From contig NZ_JAKZFT010000002.1 of assembly GCF_022808985.1 (NCBI RefSeq), positions 310,001 to 374,000 of the forward strand: a stretch of DNA of 64,000 nt, in the 5' to 3' direction. The notes under the pieces are model-generated. The model saw only the letters and a program-made list of their open reading frames with translations, made no database searches and had not been told where the DNA came from. This DNA comes from Geotalea sp. SG265 (lineage in GTDB: Bacteria; Desulfobacterota; Desulfuromonadia; Geobacterales; Geobacteraceae). This document shows positions 41,222 to 49,979 of the stretch, piece by piece (the first letter of the stretch is position 1; every line of letters starts with the position of its first letter). A program made the position numbers and the translations under genes.

Positions 41222-44200
41222 CTACTCCGTGCTCCGCGGCGTCACCACGACCTTTTCCGGCACGATCTTGACGAAGCGGCTACGGCATGAGGAAATGACC
41301 CTCTCCACCCAGTCCGCCTCCTCTTCCTGATGGGAGCGGACCAGTTCCCGGTGGTACTGGAGCAGCAACTCCTCGACCGTTGCCAGATCGTGGTCTTCCA
41401 GATCGCGGATCTCTACCCCGGCTCCCGTGGCGATGCGTCGGCGCAGTGCATCCCTGGTCATCCCCATCTCGTCGTCCAAGTGACAGTAGACGGTCCCCCC
41501 GGTCATGCCCGAACAGATCCACGGACCCGGGTCTCCCAGGACGACGGCCCTGCCGGCGGTCATGTATTCGAAGGCGAAGCCCTTGAGGTTGGCCCGGCCT
41601 GCGGGATTGCATGTTTCGTCATGGAGAGGGCTACGCATCCTTCCTCCCAGCACCACGTCGGCGCCGGAGAGGCGGATACAGGCCCGGCTGTCCGCATCCC
41701 CCTGAACGATGAAGGTTCCCCCCTGGGCGCCATAGGCAAGTCCCTTACCCACCGAACCGCCGACCCGGGTCCCGTTGCGGTTTTCTCCCTTGAGGATGAC
41801 GATCTTGCCGCCGCGGGCCGACTTGCCGACCCCATCCTGCGCCCCCCCTTCCACACGTATGGTAATCCTGGGAATATTGAAGGCGCCAAGGCCGTTGCCT
41901 GGAATGGAATCCCGCTGGAAATGGAGCAGCGCCTGCTCCTCTCCCGACAGTCGCCCTGCATTGATATCCCGGACCATGGCTCCTGCCAGATGGGTGCCAA
42001 TGGCCCGGTCGGAGCTGGAAGCGTCCGTGTCGTCGTAACGGACCCGCGTCTCCCCGCTGAGGAAGGCATCGTGGACCAGGTTTGACACCAGGGAGGTCAG
42101 GTAATTGAGCGGTTTGCGGATGATGCGGATCTTGTCTTCCACCTCCGCCGCTGCGTTGTGCTGTGCCGGTGTCAAAAGATCCGACAGGTCCAGGCTTTCC
42201 AAGCCCCTGTTCTGGAAGAGCAGGTCGGCTCGGCCAACCAGGTCCTGGGTACGTTTGAAACCGAGCTTCGCCGTAAGAATGCGGATCTCCCGCGCCATGC
42301 CACGGAAAAAGGTCGTTTCGTAAATGACGCCGTTTTCCAGCACCCGGGGAACGAAGCGCTTTAGCCCCTTGGCCTCGGCCTCCGCCGTCGTTTCGATCTG
42401 GGAAGCGATACCCACATGGCAGGTCCCCAGGTGACAACCGCGACAGGTGGTGCAGCCAATGATGACCATCGCCATGGTGCCGAAGCCGACCCGGTTCGCC
42501 CCCAGAAGCATCAGCTTCAGAACGTCGCGGCCGGTACGCGCCCCGCCGTCGGCCCAGATCTCCACCTTGTGGCGCATTCCTGCCGCCACCAGCGCCCGGT
42601 GCGCTTCACTGACGCCGATGTCCGCCGGAAGGCCGACGAATTTGATTGCATGGCGGCGGGCTGCGCCGGTCCCCCCGTCATAGCCGCTGATGGTGATGAT
42701 GTCGGCGCCGGCCTTGGCAATACCCAGGGCAATGGTGGCAATCCCCGCCACCGCCGGCACTTTGACCGAGATGCGCGCCCGAGGATTGGCGGTGCGCAGC
42801 TCTTCGATGATCTGGGCCAGGTCCTCGATGGAATAAATATCGTGGTTGTTGGAGGGGGAGATGAGACTGACCCCCGGCGTGGCATTGCGGGCTGCAGCGA
42901 TCTTCGCCGTCACTTTGAAGCCGGGAAGATGCCCACCCTCGCCTGGCTTGGCCCCCTGCCCCACCTTGATCTCCAGGAAATCGGCCGAGTTGAGGAACTC
43001 CATGTTGACGCCGAACCGGCCGGAGGCAATCTGCTGGCCGCGGTTTTCCCGGTAATGCCCCAGCATGTCGGCGATCTCCCCCCCCTCGCCGTTCATGCAG
43101 ACAATGTTCAGCCGTCGTGCCGCTTCCGCGTAGATGCGGAAGGGGGTTTCTCCTTGGGAACCAAAGCTCATGGCGGAAAAGAGGATGGGGAGGTCGTGGC
43201 TGCCGACGGTGGTATCCACCTCGTCGGGATCCACGGTCAGCTCCTCCTGAAAGTGGAAGTCGATAAGGTGGCGAATGGCGAGGGGATTCTCCCCCTCCAG
43301 CTGGCGGATCAGCCGTGACAGGTCGGCGTAGGTTTCCTCCATTTTGGCAACGGCGCCGACCATCTTCCAGATGCGGGGATAGAGGCGAAACTGGACCGGC
43401 ACCGGCTGCTTTTCCCGGCTGCGGGCGACGGCGGTGCGGCTGCGATTCTCCGCCTCCAGCCGTGCCAGCGTCAGCCCCCCGCGACCCGAACCGCAGAAAT
43501 TGGGGGTCTCGAAAATCCCGGCCAGATGGCTGCAAAGGCCGATGGAGGCGAAATATTTGCCGTAACCGCCGATCTCGTGGGTTCCCATGGTGGAAATCAC
43601 CTTTTCCAGCCCTTTACCCAGAACCGACAGGAGATTGTTCAGTCCGTTCTCCTCCGCATCCCCCTGTTCCCAGATCAGATAGGGGCAGAGGGCATCGGCC
43701 CCCATTCCCAGGGCGAAGATCAAGTCGTGCAGGTTACGCAGGGCGCCGGAGCGAAGCACCAGCGAAACACCACGCCGCAGGGACTCCCCTGAGACAGTCC
43801 GCTCCTCCTTGAGCCCCTTGTGGAGCACGGCCACAACCAGGTAAGGATCGATAAAGCTCCGGGCAGGGCCGAAGGCGGCGCTGTCATCCAGGACAAGGAG
43901 GCGGGCACCGTTTGCCACGGCACTGGTCGCCTCCTGCTTCAACCTTTCAAGCGCCTGCTGAATCGATTCATCCTGCAGCATTGCACAGGAAATGGTGCGG
44001 CTCCCCCGTCCCCGGAAGACCTCCAGCACCGATTCAAGGGTCGCAGTACCGAACCGGTGCGCTACCGCAGCATCGACTGCCTCTGCAGCGCCGCGCCGTC
44101 CCCCGGTAAGGAGGGGGATGGCCAGTTCTACCCCTTGTGAGGCGGGTCCCTTGAAACGGGGCCTTGCCCCGAGAAAAACACGGACCGAAAAATGGGCCGA

Positions 44201-45751
44201 TTCCCGCTCCCGATCGATGGCCGGGTTGGTCACCACCGCCACCTGTTCCTTGAAATAATCGGAAAGGTTCTGTCTGGACAAGGACAGAGCCGCCAACGGT
44301 CCGTCATAGCCGAGGGAAGCAATGGGATCAGTCCCCGACCGGGCCATCTCCCTGAGATTCTGCACATCGCTGCTTTTCCAGGCCAATGCTGACATGAGGT
44401 TTTCCAAGACGAGGCGGGCGTTCCTGCCCCACCGTCCAGCCCGGGTGCCCTGTGGCTCCGGGAGGGCGTCCCCTTTGAAACATACCCTGGCGTGGGCGGA
44501 AAGATTGGTCCTCCTGCGGAAACGCTCATAAATCTGCCGCCGCAGTTCGGGATGGTACAGAACCCTGAGCCCTTTCCCCGGTGTCGCCTCTATCCCCACC
44601 TTCTCCCCCGGGGCCAGCGGCTTCGGGTCGTACATAATCTCCTCGTGGGGGACCACACCCAGTTCGGAGGAGATGAAGAGCTCCTTCTCCGTCTCGCCGA
44701 ACCAGAGCGGCCGCAATCCCATGGCATCAACGCTGAAGACGCACTCTTTCCCGTGGCGGGCGATAATCGCTGCCGGGCCTTGGGCTGAAGCGGTGATATA
44801 CCTGCGATACCAGCTGTACATGGCCTGAAGCTCGGCGGACATGATCTCCATCTCGCTGAAGATGGGAGGAAAGACCATCTCCATCGCTTCGAACAGGGAG
44901 AGCCCGTGGTGAAACATCAGCCCTTCCAGGGTGCGATTGAGGTCCTGGGAATCGCTACCGCCAACAGGTAGGACGATGCCGAGCATGCGTGCCTCTTCCC
45001 GAAGCCGGGCGATGGTGTTGATTTCGCCGTTGTGCCCGAGCAGGGAGAAAGGCTGGGCGCGGAGCACCGTCGGTAGAGTGTTGGTGGAGTAACGGCTGTG
45101 GCCGATAGTGATGCTGGAAAGGAAATCGCGCCGCTTCAGTTCGGGATAGTAGCGGGGCAGCAGTTCCGGCGCGCCGTGGACCTTGTAGGCAGCTACATGG
45201 TTGGAAAGGGAAGCGACGTGGATAGGGAATTCCTCCTCCAGGGCCACTTGTAGAATAAAGAGCAGGTGGGGAATGTTGCTGCGCTCTGGGCAGAGCAGTG
45301 CCAGCTGCCAGAAAAGGGGCTCGCCGAGCCGTGCTCCGCTGGAGAGAACCTCACTACGCACCACCCCCGGTCGTTCCACGAGGACCTTTACGCCAGCACC
45401 CTCGATCCGGCGGATCGCCTTTTCCCGGAGAAGCGGATCCGCCTGCAGTGCATCCCTGGGAACGAGCAGATGCCCAACCGCAAAAGCCGGCGACTCGGCC
45501 AGCGCCTGATCACAGCCGTTCTCCGCCAGGACCTCCTGCCACAGCTTCCGCGGAATGTCGGTCAGGATGCCACATCCGTCCCCTTCGCCGTCGATTTCTC
45601 CCGCCCGGTGCCCCATCTTGACCAGCGCCTCGATGGTGCGTTGGACATTGCCATGGGTCGGCTGGGCGCCCTTGTTGAGGTAGCCGATAATGGCGCAGGC
45701 GTCCCGCTCTGCAGGAACGAGTCCCGACGGATCTACATCGATATGTTTCAT
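41222..45751 (-). CDS. gltB: Glutamate synthase large subunit
   Basis: The 1,509-residue protein starts with a glutamine amidotransferase domain whose nucleophile is probably Cys19 (DACAIIGY), after a short propeptide. It then has the central domain, the FMN-binding domain with ICMNGEGGE and GDGGARTGRDV-like segments, a [3Fe-4S]-type Cys group (CTTCRGCHLGTC) and the C-terminal GXGXG beta-helix. It makes two glutamate from 2-oxoglutarate and glutamine. No GltD subunit is adjacent, so the electron donor is unassigned. ATG 45751 follows GGAG; the 45793 start adds 14 residues without support. Confidence 0.95.
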   Translation of the reverse strand: MKHIDVDPSGLVPAERDACAIIGYLNKGAQPTHGNVQRTIEALVKMGHRAGEIDGEGDGCGILTDIPRKLWQEVLAENGCDQALAESPAFAVGHLLVPRDALQADPLLREKAIRRIEGAGVKVLVERPGVVRSEVLSSGARLGEPLFWQLALLCPERSNIPHLLFILQVALEEEFPIHVASLSNHVAAYKVHGAPELLPRYYPELKRRDFLSSITIGHSRYSTNTLPTVLRAQPFSLLGHNGEINTIARLREEARMLGIVLPVGGSDSQDLNRTLEGLMFHHGLSLFEAMEMVFPPIFSEMEIMSAELQAMYSWYRRYITASAQGPAAIIARHGKECVFSVDAMGLRPLWFGETEKELFISSELGVVPHEEIMYDPKPLAPGEKVGIEATPGKGLRVLYHPELRRQIYERFRRRTNLSAHARVCFKGDALPEPQGTRAGRWGRNARLVLENLMSALAWKSSDVQNLREMARSGTDPIASLGYDGPLAALSLSRQNLSDYFKEQVAVVTNPAIDRERESAHFSVRVFLGARPRFKGPASQGVELAIPLLTGGRRGAAEAVDAAVAHRFGTATLESVLEVFRGRGSRTISCAMLQDESIQQALERLKQEATSAVANGARLLVLDDSAAFGPARSFIDPYLVVAVLHKGLKEERTVSGESLRRGVSLVLRSGALRNLHDLIFALGMGADALCPYLIWEQGDAEENGLNNLLSVLGKGLEKVISTMGTHEIGGYGKYFASIGLCSHLAGIFETPNFCGSGRGGLTLARLEAENRSRTAVARSREKQPVPVQFRLYPRIWKMVGAVAKMEETYADLSRLIRQLEGENPLAIRHLIDFHFQEELTVDPDEVDTTVGSHDLPILFSAMSFGSQGETPFRIYAEAARRLNIVCMNGEGGEIADMLGHYRENRGQQIASGRFGVNMEFLNSADFLEIKVGQGAKPGEGGHLPGFKVTAKIAAARNATPGVSLISPSNNHDIYSIEDLAQIIEELRTANPRARISVKVPAVAGIATIALGIAKAGADIITISGYDGGTGAARRHAIKFVGLPADIGVSEAHRALVAAGMRHKVEIWADGGARTGRDVLKLMLLGANRVGFGTMAMVIIGCTTCRGCHLGTCHVGIASQIETTAEAEAKGLKRFVPRVLENGVIYETTFFRGMAREIRILTAKLGFKRTQDLVGRADLLFQNRGLESLDLSDLLTPAQHNAAAEVEDKIRIIRKPLNYLTSLVSNLVHDAFLSGETRVRYDDTDASSSDRAIGTHLAGAMVRDINAGRLSGEEQALLHFQRDSIPGNGLGAFNIPRITIRVEGGAQDGVGKSARGGKIVILKGENRNGTRVGGSVGKGLAYGAQGGTFIVQGDADSRACIRLSGADVVLGGRMRSPLHDETCNPAGRANLKGFAFEYMTAGRAVVLGDPGPWICSGMTGGTVYCHLDDEMGMTRDALRRRIATGAGVEIRDLEDHDLATVEELLLQYHRELVRSHQEEEADWVERVISSCRSRFVKIVPEKVVVTPRSTE

Positions 45752-45925
45752 GGCAACTCCACTGTCAGCTTTTTCTCCCCGTCCAAAGTACACGCAGCCA
45801 TGGATGGAAGATACGTTATAGCAGACCGCGGCAGAAACGGCAACTCCGGGGCAGGTACATGGGAAAAGGGGGCTGTTGCACCGCCGGGGAAATTCCTATA
45901 TGCTCAGCTGGCACGAGGAGGCCCC

Positions 45926-46468
45926 ATGTTTGCCAACGATCCAAAGACAGCACATTTCGCCGGCCTGCTGCTGGCGATCTTTCTGGCCGCGGCCCAGGAG
46001 CGGGTCGGCCGGGCCGGCGCCTTCTGGCTGATTCTCTTTGCCCTCCCCGGCACCATTCTCCATGAGACTTCCCACTACCTCGTCGCCCTCCTCACCGGCG
46101 GCAGGCCCCGCGGCTTCAGCATCATCCCCCATCGGCAAGGCGGCACCCTTGGCGAGGGCTCATCCCACAGGAGGTGGGTGCTCGGCTCTGTCGCCGTCGG
46201 CAGGGCGGGCATGGTTTCCGCGGTGCCGACCGCCCTTGCCCCCCTCTGGCTGATCGTCGCTGCCTGGTACCTCTATCGCCGCTGGTTCGCCTGGTTTCCT
46301 GCCGACACGCTCCACACGCTTCTTCTCTATGCCGTCGTCTACCTCTTTTGTTACAGCGCCGTCCCGTCCCGCGCCGATCTGCAGGTAGCGCTGTCCAGCC
46401 CGGCAAGCCTGTTGCTCTATGGCTGCCTCGCTGCGCTCCTTTTCTGTACCGCGGGGCTCTGGGCCTAG
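45926..46468 (+). CDS. Membrane protein with HEXXH, M50-like
   Basis: The 180-residue protein is mostly hydrophobic (about five helices) with a zinc motif HETSH in PGTILHETSHYLVALLTGG, as in intramembrane M50-type metallopeptidases. A second ligand is not clearly identified. It has no partner in the neighbourhood. GAGGAGG precedes ATG 45926. Confidence 0.7.
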   Translation: MFANDPKTAHFAGLLLAIFLAAAQERVGRAGAFWLILFALPGTILHETSHYLVALLTGGRPRGFSIIPHRQGGTLGEGSSHRRWVLGSVAVGRAGMVSAVPTALAPLWLIVAAWYLYRRWFAWFPADTLHTLLLYAVVYLFCYSAVPSRADLQVALSSPASLLLYGCLAALLFCTAGLWA

Positions 46469-46575
46469 GGAAACGGTCCTCTAATTAAAGTAATTGCCAA
46501 GGTGAACCGATATGTATTAGCATCAAGACGGGTAGAAAATTCGACCGTTTTCCATGCCGGAGGAGGTGAATGATC

Positions 46576-46737
46576 ATGTTTTACGAGCCCGCAGCACCAA
46601 AGATCTTCAGCGTCATCATCTTCTGGTCCTTCTTCATCCTCATCGTCGGCTTCAGCATGATGTCCCTCGTGAAAGAAAAGGCGCACCGGGCCCTGCGCTA
46701 CGCCCGGGTCTGCAACCGCTCCTACCGGCACAGATAG
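46576..46737 (+). CDS. Small single-span membrane protein (53 residues)
   Basis: The 53-residue protein has one membrane helix (FSVIIFWSFFILIVGFSMM) followed by a basic tail (KEKAHRALRYARVCNRSYRHR). AGGAGG lies nine bases before ATG 46576; ATG 46570 sits too close to it. It was found because of the strong ribosome-binding site and a downstream terminator. Confidence 0.7.
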   Translation: MFYEPAAPKIFSVIIFWSFFILIVGFSMMSLVKEKAHRALRYARVCNRSYRHR

Positions 46738-46760
46738 GCGTCTGTATCCCTGCGACAACA

Positions 46761-46794
46761 AAAGGCCGTTCCTGCTCAAGTGAACGGCCTTTCT
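46761..46794. terminator. Hairpin terminator after the 53-residue protein
   Basis: AAAGGCCGTTC (46761-46771) pairs perfectly with GAACGGCCTTT (46782-46792). Confidence 0.75.
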
Positions 46795-46894
46795 CGACTC
46801 CGTAGCCCTCCCCGAAGCCCGGCAATGGTAACGGCACCAGGTGGTGATATACTTTTACCACAAGCCTCATTTCGACAGAAAAGGAGGGGTTGTC

Positions 46895-47410
46895 ATGGGT
46901 GTCATGGGAGAGGTAAACCGCCGGATCGCCGTCGAGGAAAAAGGGCAGCGCGCTGCCCATACTGCTCATATCTTCATGCAGCCGAAGCAGGATGCCCTCT
47001 GCACATCCTGCGGTGCTGTCTTCATCAACAAGCGCTGGTACATGGACGATGCCGAACTGAAGAAGGCAGGAAACGGGGCATCGCTCCTCAAGATCCGGTG
47101 TCCTGCTTGTCATTTGATTGCTGACGGCACACCGGCCGCCATCATCACCCTCTCCGGACAGTACCTGAAAAAACATGCCGATGTCATTCTCGATGCAGTG
47201 AAAAATACGGAGTCGCGCTCACGACAGAAGAACCCGCTAGGGCGAATCATGGAAATCAAGCAGGAACAGAATGCCATTTCCATCACGACAACGGAAGATA
47301 AACTGGCCCAGAAGCTGGGGCGGGAGATCCACAAGGCCCATGGTGGCGAACTGCGCTACCAGTGGGGCCATGATGAGAATTTCGTCCGAGTGTTCTGGAA
47401 CCGGGATTAA
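46895..47410 (+). CDS. NMD3-like/BCAM0308-type zinc-ribbon protein
   Basis: The 171-residue protein has a zinc ribbon (CTSCGAVF and CPACH) followed by a helical region and EIKQEQNAISITTTEDKLAQ. It resembles small proteins with an archaeal NMD3-type ribbon. AAAGGAGG precedes ATG 46895. It converges with the diguanylate cyclase gene, overlapping by 4 bp. Confidence 0.75.
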   Translation: MGVMGEVNRRIAVEEKGQRAAHTAHIFMQPKQDALCTSCGAVFINKRWYMDDAELKKAGNGASLLKIRCPACHLIADGTPAAIITLSGQYLKKHADVILDAVKNTESRSRQKNPLGRIMEIKQEQNAISITTTEDKLAQKLGREIHKAHGGELRYQWGHDENFVRVFWNRD

Positions 47411-48663
47411 ATCGCCACCCGGTTCCGTCCGGCTTGCTTCGCCCGGTACAGGGCCGCATCGGCGCGCCGGATCAGATCGTCGCTGGTGATGTCCCCCTTG
47501 TCCATGAGAACTATACCGGCGCTGACGGTAAGGGTGATGGAGATTTCACCATGCTCGATGGTTTCCTGCTCGATGGTTTCCCGCAGCCGTTCCGCAAGGA
47601 CGAGTGCTTCGTCGAGGGTCGTGCCTGGCGAAATGATGACAAACTCCTCGCCGCCGATCCTGCCGATGATGTCATAGGCCCGCACCACCTCGTTCATGCG
47701 ATTCGCCACCCACTTGAGGACATGGTCACCAAAAGGGTGTCCCCAGGTGTCATTGATCTTCTTGAAGAAATCCAGGTCAAGCATGATGACGCAGAGGGGC
47801 TGGTCCAGACGGATTGAGCGTTCGAACTCCTCTTCCAGCCGGGCGAGGATATGCCGACGATTGTTCAGTCCCGTCAACTCGTCCGTTGAGGCCAGTCGCT
47901 TCAGGCGCCACTGGGCCTCATCCAGTTTTATGACCAGGCGCCAGGTAAGAAAATAGGTGATACCCACCACCAGGCCGATAATGACGACTGCCGCCACTAT
48001 TATCAGTAGCTGGCTGAAATGGGTCTCCCTGGCCAGTTCGGAAATGGTGAGAGTGATGCTGAGGGCGCCCAGCACGTCGCCAATTCTGGTGGCATGGCAT
48101 TCCAGGCAGGATTTATCCGCATGGAGGGGAAGCAGGAACCGATAAATGGGGCCTGTCGGGTTGTCCAGCACCAGTCTGGACATCTCGTGCGCTCCTTGGC
48201 TGAACATGCCGAGTGCCGCCATCTCGACGGGATCGGGAGTATTGGCGGGGTCGAGGGGATGGGAGCTGACGATGCGGAAGCTGGGACCGTCCTGCTGCTC
48301 GCTGCGCACCGAAATCTCCTTGATCATGATGGCGTGGTTGCGCAGGGTCAGGGTCCTGCCATCGGTGGTCTTCAAGTCAGGATTGACACCGATCTTCAAG
48401 AGATAGCCGTTCGATTCCACCCCCCTCTTTTTCTCCACATAGACGCCGCCGTAGTCATAGTTCCACATCTTGGTATGATCGATGAGGTCGGCGTAAGCAA
48501 GGGCCTGCTCCCTGACCCGCTGCAGCAGGAGGTTTCCGGTTCTGGCATAGAGGAAATAGGCGACGACGACGACAAAAAGCGAGAGGATGACGCAGAGGCT
48601 GAGGAGGAAAAACCTGACATTGCTGAAATAACGGAATGGTTTTGGCCACAAGAGTGCTGGCAT
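47407..48663 (-). CDS. Diguanylate cyclase with periplasmic c-type haem sensor
   Basis: The 418-residue protein has TM1 (about 17-40), a periplasmic DUF3365/Tll0287-type sensor with a haem motif CLECH at 186-190, TM2 (about 217-239) and a GGDEF domain. The active site is GGEEF (337-341), and an inhibitory RxxD site (328-331) precedes it. It should make cyclic di-GMP in response to a haem-linked signal. Its sensor is like that of the histidine kinase at 372-1871. Confidence 0.93.
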   Translation of the reverse strand: MPALLWPKPFRYFSNVRFFLLSLCVILSLFVVVVAYFLYARTGNLLLQRVREQALAYADLIDHTKMWNYDYGGVYVEKKRGVESNGYLLKIGVNPDLKTTDGRTLTLRNHAIMIKEISVRSEQQDGPSFRIVSSHPLDPANTPDPVEMAALGMFSQGAHEMSRLVLDNPTGPIYRFLLPLHADKSCLECHATRIGDVLGALSITLTISELARETHFSQLLIIVAAVVIIGLVVGITYFLTWRLVIKLDEAQWRLKRLASTDELTGLNNRRHILARLEEEFERSIRLDQPLCVIMLDLDFFKKINDTWGHPFGDHVLKWVANRMNEVVRAYDIIGRIGGEEFVIISPGTTLDEALVLAERLRETIEQETIEHGEISITLTVSAGIVLMDKGDITSDDLIRRADAALYRAKQAGRNRVAI

Positions 48664-48693
48664 ACGATCACCTGGCTGCCCAACGGCGGCTTT

Positions 48694-49530
48694 TTACGAG
48701 TAACTACCGAACTTCAGCCGTTCTATGGTTGTACGGTCGGGAGAGAACGGTAACTGCGGAGGTTTCGGCACGGCCAGCCTGAGATGTTCGGAAAAGGGGG
48801 TTTCGCGCAGCTTCATGTTGTAGGCCGTGACCATGAGGACCTCCAGGTTGACTGCATCGAGTATGTTGTAGGCCAGAAGCGTTTCCAGCGCCAGGGTGTT
48901 GCCGCTGGCGGCGTAATCGCGCCACAGGCGCACGGCAAAGGAGCCATCGACTCCATCGAGTTCTTCGCGGCTCAGTCCCAGCTGCTTCTCGCACCCCTTC
49001 AGCCCCCCTTTGAATCCCAGGCTGCGCAGCACGTGCATCAGGTCGATATGGGGCTGGGGCAGGGACATCTTCAGATGCTGCTCAAGAAAGGGGATGTCGA
49101 ATGCTTTGCCGTTGTACGTGACGAGCAGTCCGTATCTGCCGATATCCTTCCTGAAGTCGCCGAGATTTGCCCCTTGTAAATAATATCGTATCTCTTTCCC
49201 GTCATAAAGTGCAATGGTGGTGATGCTGTCACGGTGGCGGGAAAGGCCGGTTGTCTCGATGTCCAGATAGGCTATGCTCCCGCGGAAAGCTGAAAAGAGC
49301 CGCCAGTGCATTCTGGCGGGCAATGATCTGCGAAAATAATCCGGATCGCCCTGCAGCAGGTGTCGTTCTGATTCCTCCAGCCGACGGAGCACCTGGTAGT
49401 TCCTGGAGAGAGAAAAAACCGGCCGCGGCTGGGCGTGAAACTGCTCCCATGTATGGATGCCCTGCCGCCAGAGTTCCTTTTCCATGGCGGCGCTGACACC
49501 GGGGATATGACAGAAGGTTCTTGCCAGCAT
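48694..49530 (-). CDS. YprB-like RNase H-fold exonuclease
   Basis: The 278-residue protein has a DEDD-type exonuclease core: AYLDIETTGLSRH, LLVTYNGKAFDIPFLEQHL and YNILDAVNLEVL. A helical N-terminus contains IPGVSAAMEKELWRQGIHTW, resembling a DNA-binding helix-hairpin-like segment. ATG 49530 begins 2 bp after the previous stop. Confidence 0.85.
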   Translation of the reverse strand: MLARTFCHIPGVSAAMEKELWRQGIHTWEQFHAQPRPVFSLSRNYQVLRRLEESERHLLQGDPDYFRRSLPARMHWRLFSAFRGSIAYLDIETTGLSRHRDSITTIALYDGKEIRYYLQGANLGDFRKDIGRYGLLVTYNGKAFDIPFLEQHLKMSLPQPHIDLMHVLRSLGFKGGLKGCEKQLGLSREELDGVDGSFAVRLWRDYAASGNTLALETLLAYNILDAVNLEVLMVTAYNMKLRETPFSEHLRLAVPKPPQLPFSPDRTTIERLKFGSYS

Positions 49531-49531
49531 G

Positions 49532-49948
49532 CTATTCACCGATGATCTTGACAAGGACCCGTTTCCGTCGCTTGCCGTCGAATTCTCCGTAGAAGACCTG
49601 CTCCCATGGCCCCAGGTCCAGTTTGCCGTCGGTCACGGCGACCACCACCTCGCGCCCCATGATAGTTCTCTTCAGGTGGGCATCGGCGTTGTCCTCATAG
49701 CCGTTGTGCCGGTAGCGGGAATATGGTTTTTCCGGGGCAAGTCCCTCCAGCCAGACCTCGAAATCGTGGTGCAGCCCCGGCTCGTCGTCATTTATGAAGA
49801 CACTGGCGGTTATGTGCATGGCGTTGCACAGCAGCAGACCCTCCTTGATGCCGCTTTCGGCAAGGCACTCCTCCAGTCGGGGGGTGATATTGATTAAATC
49901 GCGCCGCTTCTCCACCTCGAACCACAACTCCTGCCGGTAGTGCTTCAT
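49532..49948 (-). CDS. YjbQ/UPF0047 family protein
   Basis: The 138-residue protein has the family blocks [35 protein letters not shown] and [20 protein letters not shown]. Members have been linked to thiamin phosphate synthase activity. AGAGGA lies just before ATG 49948; four more residues are possible. It sits between priA and the exonuclease. Confidence 0.92.
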   Translation of the reverse strand: MKHYRQELWFEVEKRRDLINITPRLEECLAESGIKEGLLLCNAMHITASVFINDDEPGLHHDFEVWLEGLAPEKPYSRYRHNGYEDNADAHLKRTIMGREVVVAVTDGKLDLGPWEQVFYGEFDGKRRKRVLVKIIGE

Positions 49949-49979
49949 TGTCCTCTCCATTCCATGAAAGTTCAGCCTG

